Below, in pieces: positions 50,493-64,000 of a DNA stretch of 64,000 bases (its first letter is position 1; the number at the start of each line of letters is the position of its first letter). Source of the stretch: Amoebidium appalachense (Eukaryota > Ichthyosporea); contig CAVNZM010000008.1 of assembly GCA_963693365.1 (NCBI GenBank), positions 1,116,001-1,180,000 of the forward strand, read 5' to 3'. The notes under the pieces were generated by a model that saw only the letters and a list, made by a program, of their open reading frames with translations, had not been told where the DNA came from and ran no database searches. Position numbers and translations under genes: made by a program.

Positions 50493-50755
50493 ATGTCTGC
50501 CTGGGCCAAAGACATGGCCATCTAGCATTCCCTGTCTGTTCATGGACACACGGGCAGAAACTGATGTACCCAACTTACACTTTCCCGTACGGACACACAC
50601 ACACACACGAACACACACACACACAGGCCGCAATGTCTTCCAACACCAATCCCTCTGAGACCGATACAGCCCCCCAACCCCCGCCCGAATCTGAGCAATC
50701 AGAGGATCATGACCCTAATCTACACTTTGATTGCGATTCAATAAGCAGCTCATAG
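36668..50755 (+). CDS. Large Pro-rich protein with ~26 tandem Cys/His (C-x-H-x-C-x-x-C) modules
   Basis: Exons: 36668-36992 (Pro-rich, with short repeats around PPTNNMPVH), 39363-39512, 40448-40609, 41640-41851, a possible exon from 44724, 45286-47706, 48616-48820, and 50627-50755 ending in TAG. Exons 6 to 8 join in phase. The protein has a Pro-rich start, two conserved exons of unknown fold ([14 protein letters not shown] ... and [12 protein letters not shown] ...), a basic segment (KRPKKTTSV), a long Pro-rich linker, an array of C-x-H-G-x(4-6)-C-x-x-C units split by a charged Glu/Arg helix, and an acidic Ser-rich tail. Similar CxHG repeats occur in other protists and algae and probably bind zinc; their job is not known. 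Exon 1 and exon 6 each contain a one-base frame change at a poly-C run (36787-36796 and about 46009-46019). Phases around exons 4 to 6 are unresolved, so a missed exon is likely. Confidence 0.7.
37669..38504. repeat. 452-bp tandem repeat, cluster 1 (about two units, intron 1)
   Basis: Units start at 37669 and 38121 (ATGCAACCGGGCATGG). The cluster begins right after a poly-C run and ends in another. The second half of the unit is homologous to a module found once in each paralogue's intron 1 (15890-16060 and 38845-39030, with GAGGATGGGCTCTGCTTAT). Confidence 0.9.
38074..38156 (+). other. Exon-like segment inside the 452-bp repeat
   Basis: 83 bp with a good acceptor (TGTCTTCTTTCAG) before it and a good donor (GTAAGC) after it. 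It is open and reads [15 protein letters not shown]... in one frame. The same segment is in every full unit of cluster 2, for example 42890-42972. As 83 is not a multiple of three, including several copies would shift the frame, so it may be an alternative or decoy exon. Confidence 0.45.
39513..39670. repeat. (GT)n starting exactly at a 5' splice site
   Basis: The donor after exon 2 of the intact gene (GGGAATG then GTGTGTGTGT) opens into about 150 bp of GT-rich repeat. The broken paralogue has only a few GT units at the same site. Confidence 0.85.
41400..41477. repeat. (CA)n microsatellite in intron 3 of the intact paralogue
   Basis: About 35 CA units, the last of several (CA)n and poly-C blocks spanning 41115-41477. 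Confidence 0.9.
42484..44683. repeat. 452-bp tandem repeat, cluster 2 (five units, intron after exon 4)
   Basis: Units start at 42484, 42937, 43389, 43842 and 44294. They are nearly identical; differences seen are mainly the number of C in one short run. They differ from cluster 1 by a few shared substitutions (for example ACACAT for ACGCGT), so cluster 2 amplified separately and recently. The broken paralogue has no copy at the matching intron (34162-34434). Both edges lie at poly-C runs. Confidence 0.93.
46060..48805 (+). other. Cys/His module array within the intact gene (exons 6 and 7)
   Basis: About 25 modules of the form C-x-H-[GRS]-x(3-9)-C-x-x-C, such as [40 protein letters not shown] and [13 protein letters not shown]. 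One more ([13 protein letters not shown]) lies upstream near 45480. The modules continue across the intron 47707-48615, whose splice joins CEHR to SDKKNC inside a module. A Glu/Arg/Lys-rich helical stretch of about 100 residues (46425-46745) separates the first five from the rest. Confidence 0.85.
48531..48615 (+). repeat. (CA)n forming a 3' splice site
   Basis: About 40 CA units end in ACACAG at 48615, which is the acceptor of the next exon of the Cys/His gene. There is no ordinary pyrimidine tract. Confidence 0.85.
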
Positions 50756-51743
50756 TGTGGTGTAGGTAGGGTTCTTTCTTCTTCCACGTCTCGCTTTCGT
50801 GTAGTTTTTTGCTTCGATTTTTCACCTATCGGTCACTGTAGGTAGTCCAGGGAGTATGTTGATTGGAGACAATTGAACTTGAGCTTGTGCGGTGCATTTG
50901 TATGGCATGCATGCATGCAAAACACACTCACACACTCACACACGCACACTCACACACACACAGACACACACACAGTCATGTGCTTGCCCACACATTCACA
51001 TCATACACGGGCACGTGTACACACACAGTGACACACACACACACACACTGTGACACACACACACACACACACACCGTGACACACACCGATCAGATGTTTG
51101 CTTCTCTCTGTATACATTTACAATAAGTAGTTATCGGACGCACAATCACCAAAGAACTTTTTGCCGAGGACACACGTGTTAGCCTTTTTTTTTCAGAAAA
51201 AAAAAAATTACCGGGTTTTCCCCCCTGCGCACCGATCTTTCTGTCTCTGTTTTTTTATAAACACACGTTAACCTTTTGGCAGCCTCTGTTTCTTGATCCC
51301 TTTCTGTTTTTATCCGTTCTGGTTTGTAGGTGACTGTTCCTTTAATTTTTTATTTTTGGCCCAAATATATGTTCCCGGTATTCAGGTTTAGCGTGCGCAT
51401 GAATGAGGAATCAAGTAGTATGTATGCACAGCGATAGCTGCTTATGATGTTTGTAGGGTTTAATATGTAACTAATGTATTACTAATGTAAGTGGTTATAT
51501 GCAGCCCTGTGTTCCTTGGTAGGAATATGAAGGCACACGTGCAATGTACACTCTACTCTATGACGGGGTAGTCTGTGTATTGATGAGAATAGTGGCATGG
51601 GTGCACATGTGTGAGGTGTCGAATTTATTCTCTTGATTCGTCGTGCGATAAAATGTTATGGTCAGTAGATGAGGTCTTGATGCTTGGACATGACTTCCGA
51701 AGTTATACCTCCCCTCCCCTCTCCCCCAAGTCCAAAGTCATTA

Positions 51744-51774
<31 letters not shown>

Positions 51775-51824
51775 CCCACCCACCACCACCACACATAACA
51801 AAAGTAAAAAATAAAATGCTGATA

Positions 51825-51898
<74 letters not shown>

Positions 51899-52075
51899 AG
51901 CCCACCCATGGCCACCCACCCACCCACCACCACCACCACACAGACTAAGAAAAAAAAAAAAAAAAAAAAAGAAAAAGCTGATATGCCCCTCTCCCCCCAA
52001 CTCCCTCCCCCCCCACCCCCCCCCCTCCCCCCCGCCTGCCCGCCCGCCCGCCCAACCGCCCACCCCTCCACACGT

Positions 52076-52129
<54 letters not shown>

Positions 52130-52631
52130 AGTGACTTGACTTTATGGATGATTTGCCAAAGCAACATGCATGTCACCAAAGCCTTCTTTATTGAAGCCAA
52201 TTAACACAAGTGTCTTTTTTTCCCTCTGGGCGAGGCCACACACACAGGCCTGCATGTACATGTGCACAAGTGATTCATTTCCCGGGATGACAATCCTGTG
52301 TAGGCTTTCAAACAACAAATGATATCAGATGGCCATGAAGCTAAGGTTTTTAACTTTTACACTTTTAAATTGAATTTGAACCCCCTTAGCTTCCCTCTCT
52401 TATGGGGAGTGATATAAGGGGATCCGGAGAAAATATGTATACGTAATACGAAAAAAGAAGGAAAGAAAAAACGTTCGAAGAAGAAGCTGTGCACGTGGAA
52501 CACCTAGAAAAGTGGTAGTTATATCATAACAGTGTGTGACTGTGTGTGTGTTCACGTGTGTCTGGTCTGTGTGTCAGCGTTTGAGTGTGTTTGTATCACG
52601 GGGTGTGTGTTGGCCACTGTTGGGGCCCGGT

Positions 52632-52675
<44 letters not shown>

Positions 52676-52901
52676 CGCTGGCTAAGTTTATTAGTTCTTC
52701 CCATACCACTTGACTCATGATTTTGCATTCGCAATAAATCCCAGAGTCATGTACGAGTCAATTAGACATGTACCACTTTGAAACGGACCAGACTAAGACC
52801 TTTATTATCGAGTATTATGGTCCAATCACCCAACCTTGCACGGCACACACAATCATGCACATGGTCATATGGGATATCTAAATTTGAAAATGGCCATTTG
52901 G

Positions 52902-52965
<64 letters not shown>

Positions 52966-53121
52966 GGGGAGTAATAAGTATCGACATCTCCCCGGGTGGT
53001 ACCCCCCCCCCCCCCCCCCCCCCCCTCCCTCCCCGCCCGCCCGCCCGCCCGCATGTGTTCGTGATCATGGCCAGAATCTCCCTTCCACCTTCTACCGGCC
53101 CACCAAAACTTGTACCATTAT

Positions 53122-53160
<39 letters not shown>

Positions 53161-53506
53161 TTTTTTTTAATTTTTTTTTTTTTTCCTAAATACAAACCTA
53201 ATTTATTCTAAAATTCTAAAGGGAACTGCTTCCGTTTTTTGCCACTGATGCATCCCCCCCCCCCTCCCCCCCCCCCCCCCCCCTCCCCCTCTCCCCCCAA
53301 CACACACACACACACACACACAGACACCACACACGCCCGTGCGCGCGCGCGCACGCACGCACACAGGCACACACTTCCCATCTCTCGTGCTGGTGCTCTT
53401 CTTCTGCCGAATGCATACTCTTTGTGTGTTTTTGGCAAGCTTTAAGTCTGCTTCTGTGTTGTCCGCAGCAAATGTGTACTATATATGCTCTATAACATTT
53501 TCTAAC

Positions 53507-53539
<33 letters not shown>

Positions 53540-53584
53540 CGCCTCCCCTTCCCTTTTTCCTACACAAGTAAATGCACGTGCACG

Positions 53585-53763
<179 letters not shown>

Positions 53764-54288
53764 AACGGTCAACTATTTCCAAATTCAATATTGATTATTG
53801 AGGGCAAGGTTATCGTGCTCACCGTGCAGTGTTCGTGTGCGAATCTGTTTGGGGGAGAATGTTTGTGTGTATGGTGTGGATGAGTGTATCTGCATGGTCA
53901 TGCATATTTTGAGCGCTCATTGCTGGTCAAAGTTTGTGCACCTCACAAGAGTTTGTGCGCGTGTGGTACGTGTGAACTAAATACTTGTCAAAGTGTGTGC
54001 GTGTGTGTGCGCGTGGTGGGGCGTGTGGAGGTGAGTGCCGGGGGGGGGGGGTGGGGGGGAGATCCACACTGTCCAAAGATTACACCCCCCCCCCCCCCCC
54101 CCCCCCAGTTACTACTACCCCCCTCCCCGTTGCAAATACAAGATCAGATCGTGAGGCATGTGTGTGCTCACTCTCAATGTGTACATTTTGTACTCAACCT
54201 GTGTTGTGTGCTGGCATACGCCTAACCCGGTTTTTTTCGACCGTGTTTATATGTGCAGGTCCCGGGTGCGTGTGTGCGTGTGTGTATG

Positions 54289-54454
<166 letters not shown>

Positions 54455-54739
54455 GTATGTGTATTTGTGTCTGAGGCCGCACACACTTTTGGCCACATGT
54501 TTGTACCAATTTGAAACTGCGTGTATCCTAAATTCCCGTCGCAGTGGTTTGTACCAGTGTGCTGCAGTTTATGGTGGTTGTAAGAAAAATGGAGAGGAAA
54601 ATGAGTGATGCGCGAAGATTTTGAGCTACACAAACGGTGTGTGAGTTGTGGTAGAGGAGCCAGGCCTATAATTGGCAGCTCGAGGTGGTGGTGCTGCATG
54701 TACATGTGCAAATGGTGGCGTTGGTGTTCATGAGGGTGT

Positions 54740-54785
<46 letters not shown>

Positions 54786-55866
54786 GTGGGATAGCATGCT
54801 GATCGTGAAATGATCAACAAGCACACCGCAACGGCCACATGCACTCTCTCTCTCTCTCTTTAGTTTCCCTCTCGTCCTCGCTCTGTGCGCATGCACGCAT
54901 GCCTGTGTGCAGGTGCGTGTGCGTGTGCACGGGGCACGGTGTGTGAGAAACAGCACCTCTCTGTTTTTTGGCACGCCCCACCAGAGCCTTTGGGGCCCTC
55001 CTCCGTCCTGAACTTCAATGTATGTTCGTCGTAGAAAGCACAGCCTATGCCGAAACTTTGAAGGGACGGCGTGTGCCATGGAAATCGTGCGCTGAATATG
55101 TCGTCAAACCGGGGTTTGAAATTATAGATTTTGGCTTGTGTGTTACTGCAGCTATTGGTAGCCCGCGTGACTATAAGTGGCTCCAAGGACACAAGACAAG
55201 TTGAGTTTGATTACCAATTGGCTATAGTTAGCTATAGCTGATAGACCTAAACTCAAGATAACCACTGTTGTATTTCTGGCGTTCATAATAGTACATAATG
55301 TTCCTAGCCCTGGCCAAAGGCTATTGCAGGAATGTAGCCCACTGGAATGCATAGCGTGCGCTGATTGGCTGTCTGCAATAAAAAAGTGTTGGGCTGCCAG
55401 CAGGACAGAGTCCGCGCGCGCCGAAATTTATTGTACAAGGCGGACTGAGGGCAAGGCCTCCTACTCAGACGAGGGTGTTGAGCGTATGTACAGCTAAAAA
55501 AAGACCAAGGCCTTGTTTGTTGTTTGTCTATGATGTAGGACAGGGCTGTGATGTAGGAGGGTTAAATGCTCGTTTATTATCGTTTCATACACATCAGCTG
55601 TGCCACCCATACTGGGCACAGATAGCTATAGAGGTCACATGCATAGGGGTTGGTCAGTCAATCGCAGAATTTTCATACAGGCAGCTCTATGTGTCGAGAC
55701 AAGTATAGGGTGTGCTGTAGACAAATGTTCTTACATGGGCCTCGTTTAATGCAAACTTCAAGACAAAGCACTTTTGGAAACTTCCTGTCATAGCTCATAA
55801 GCACACAACACAACAAACAGTACTTTACTACAGGACCACCCATCAACCAACTGGATGCACGCCACC

Positions 55867-61270
<5,404 letters not shown>

Positions 61271-61431
61271 AATTATGCATGAATATATGTGTGTGTGGGG
61301 GTGTTTTGTAGGAGATGGTTGAATAGTGAGTACATGAAGATATTGTTGTCTTTTTACATGTGTATGTAGGGTTTACCCATATGCTACGTACTGTTGCCAC
61401 AGATAGTTGTGAATGTCTGGCTATAGGGTAA

Positions 61432-61479
61432 AGGTCCTGCCCAACTTTCGTGATCGAAATTGGGTAACACGGTTAACGT

Positions 61480-61515
<36 letters not shown>

Positions 61516-61650
61516 TGCACCTTGTGACTAAGAAAGACTGGCACAGGATATTGTGTACGTGTGATTGGGTACAGTGCCCGGACAGGCAGGCAAAGCCGTG
61601 CACGGGGGAAAGGGGGGGGGGGGGGGGGGGGGGAGTTGGGGGGGGGGGGA
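61432..61650. repeat. Poly-G tracts downstream of the 7TM-RGS gene
   Basis: Poly-G of about 35 bases at 61480-61514 and shorter G blocks at 61610-61650, in the probable 3' UTR. Confidence 0.85.
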
Positions 61651-61914
61651 GTTGGGGTAATATTAGTGGTAGTAGTAATGAACTTGAAGGTTATCGTAGC
61701 TGCTGCAAAAAAATTAAACTTTGAAATTCTATTAACAGAAGTTAGCAGGTTTACCCTTGCGAAAATAGTTACTATAAGCGAATTGCTTCAAGTTGTAGAT
61801 TAGTATGTCGAGATTGAGAGACGTAATGCATATTGGCACTTATGCCACCTGAGATCTAGATTCCTGGTGTGATGTCCATGTTTTTAATAAGCTTGCTTGT
61901 GCGAATACGCCGTG

Positions 61915-61920
61915 AATAAA
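61915..61920 (+). terminator. AATAAA polyadenylation signal candidate
   Basis: Canonical hexamer 645 bp after the 7TM-RGS stop codon. Its use would give a long 3' UTR that includes the poly-G tracts. Confidence 0.4.
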
Positions 61921-62479
61921 TGTTTTGATAGGTTAAGAATACAAAATTGCAATGAGTACGGTCTGACAGTGGGCCATGGGATCATAAGCACAACCGCGCG
62001 CGACCACACATATTCATATTATGGCCACTCACTGAGTGACCCCACCAGTTGCCCCACCCTCTCCACACACACACACACATGTGTGACACATCATGTGATA
62101 CTGTAACACACACGCACACGCACACACCGCGACACACACACACACACTACCTTGGCTAGCTAGTGCTCCTTAGCCCCCGTGCATGTGCAATTGGTATATT
62201 TTGTGCACGTGCCGCCATGATCTCGGCCACACACAAGATGTGTATAACTTAAGACAGTAACACAACGTGTGGACCCACCGGGGCCTTCACATCCTTATTA
62301 ATTGCGCGTCACACGCGCATGAGGCGCATGCAAGCACTTGGCAAGTTTGGCTATAGGTGGAGTGAGAACATTAACGGGGCCTGGAGGAATAGAGAAGGGA
62401 GCCGAGTCCATCGATCTGCAGCTAGCTGTGGCCGTACTACTAATACTGTACGCGTGGGCGCCCGCGGCCGGGGGGGCCT

Positions 62480-62533
<54 letters not shown>

Positions 62534-62591
62534 AAGGGGAGGGGGGGGGGGGGAGGGGGGCAGCACACATCCAACCATATGTAGAGCACAC

Positions 62592-62649
<58 letters not shown>

Positions 62650-63625
62650 CCCCACAGGCCTGCATCACAAACTTCAACTTGTAAAAGCAAGGCCGGAGAT
62701 CCGCTCGTTGTTGAAGTAGAAGGGGGGTGAGGCTAAGCCGTGAGGGTTGGGCAAAGTGGGGGCCGGCCCGTGGTGTTGTGTGTGTGAATCGGATCACAAC
62801 AAGGGAAGCATGGGGAAGGACATATGAGGGGGGGTGAAGGGGGGCATGTGTGAAAGATGGGGGGAGGGGGGGGAGGGGGGGGGGGGAAGGGGGGAGGCAG
62901 GTACGATTATATGGTGACTGCTGGGGATGAATGGACGTTTATTGACAACGCACCACACAGCCAATAGGCCAACACCACAGGTGTCTGAAGTGCAGTTTTT
63001 TTTATTTTTAATGTCCGTTAGCGTTTATAACAGTGTCGCATACCAAGAGGCAATCCCCTTTATATATCAGCCGCAGTACATGCAGGCAGCCAAAGAGAAA
63101 CAAATTTGGCGGCAAGACAGACACACACGAACTAGTACTAGCATGTAGAGCCGTAGGTGGGACGCGGGAGTCGTGGGGAAGGGGGAGGGGAGGGGAGGGC
63201 CTCCAGAATGCGCATGTGCACAAGAGTGAACTCGTGTGTGAGCGCGCAACGGGTGGTGGTGAAGCGGCAGGAGAGAAGAGGGGAGGGGGACTGATATGCA
63301 ACGGAGGATGACTGTACATGTGTCTGAATGCAAGGCACGCGCGGGCGCACAATGTGCGTGTAACCGGTTTGTGTTGGTGTGTGTCTGTGTGTGTCTGTGT
63401 CTGTGTCTATGTGTGTGTGTGTGTGTGTGTGTGTGCGTGCGCGCGGGTCTACGTGTGTGTGTTGGTGTTGTTTACAGTCTGTATGTGCTTCTGGCTTACT
63501 TCGCTAATCCCCCCCCTCCCCCCCCCCCCTCCCCTCTGGGGAGAGAAAGAGGGCGCGGGTGGGGGTAGAGAGAGAGAGGAGGGAGGGGTTTGGGGGGGGG
63601 AGGGAAAGAGAGAGGGGGAGAGAGA

Positions 63626-63672
<47 letters not shown>

Positions 63673-63673
63673 G

Positions 63674-63717
<44 letters not shown>

Positions 63718-64000
63718 GTGTGTGCGTGTGTGTGTGCGTGTGTGGAGATAGAGGATGGAAGGAAGGCACGATCGAGCTCGAAATTTGGTGGGAGAGAAGT
63801 GTGTGTGTGTGTGTGTTTGTGTGTGTGCTGAAGGGGGTTAGTAGAGTGAGGGTTGGGTACTGCATGAGGGGGGAAGGGAAAAAGGCTCGGGTCACAAGTT
63901 GTATATTCACACAGTTCGTGTTGATCAAAAAGCTATGGGGGGATGAGATCTTTCTTAAATGCGAGTTCAAATGCGGAATGCCATAGTATGTGTCAGTTCA
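61921..64000. other. Terminal region: repeats, no recognised gene
   Basis: Poly-G of about 40 bases at 62491-62532, poly-C of about 54 bases at 62594-62647, (GT)n near 63410-63440 and 63800-63830, and (GA)n at 63610-63715. Open frames across these tracts have no domain-like content. A short hydrophobic open stretch near 62338-62480 runs into poly-G and is not supported as an exon. Confidence 0.6.

Noticed and set aside
54968-55204. 78-aa frame of normal composition on the plus strand
   Set aside because: No recognisable domain, no splice partner and an overlapping antisense frame; insufficient support.
62319-62730. Frames with a short hydrophobic stretch before poly-G
   Set aside because: The frame depends on reading through poly-G and poly-C; no supported splice site or homologous segment seen.

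Overview
This window is nuclear DNA from a eukaryote, most likely a unicellular or simple multicellular lineage that makes chitin. The evidence is spliced genes with GT-AG introns, AATAAA signals, a TATA box, LTR retrotransposons, a chitin synthase and a 7TM-RGS receptor. I cannot name the taxon: ichthyosporean-like holozoan, fungus or stramenopile all remain possible. The DNA is unusually rich in long poly-C/poly-G tracts and (CA)n/(GT)n arrays, mostly in introns and between genes. Most long Pro-, Gly-, His/Thr- or Cys/Val-rich open frames are artefacts of these tracts.

Layout. 60-4323 (+): 3' part of a chitin synthase gene whose last exons add a claudin/PMP22-like four-helix tail. 5010-6465: a non-autonomous DNA element with 12-bp inverted termini and TA duplications, carrying three 99-bp tandem repeats. 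8062-8544 (-): a small secreted cysteine-rich protein with a TATA box. 8.7-13.8 kb: intergenic duplications and microsatellites. 13.8-50.8 kb (+): a tandem pair of paralogous multi-exon genes. The upstream copy (15162 to about 35890) is dead. It is split inside an exon by a Copia element (18942-34055) that itself contains a Gypsy/chromovirus element (22362-30723), and it is cut off before its zinc-binding region. The downstream copy (36668-50755) keeps a run of about 26 C-x-H-x(n)-C-x-x-C modules. Its introns hold two arrays of a 452-bp repeat, each unit carrying an exon-like segment. 50.8-55.8 kb: mostly repeats. 55867-61270 (+): a complete five-exon gene for a seven-helix receptor fused to an RGS domain. 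61.9-64 kb: repeats, no gene recognised.

The genes do not form a pathway. The linking themes are membrane and surface biology (chitin synthase, secreted protein, 7TM-RGS receptor) and an unusual intron structure. Several 3' splice sites sit at the end of a (CA)n array, several 5' splice sites run straight into (GT)n, and poly-C tracts mark rearrangement breakpoints. Reading-frame breaks in the retrotransposons and in the Cys/His-module gene repeatedly fall on C/G homopolymers, so single-base errors in the assembly must be excluded before any of these genes is called broken.
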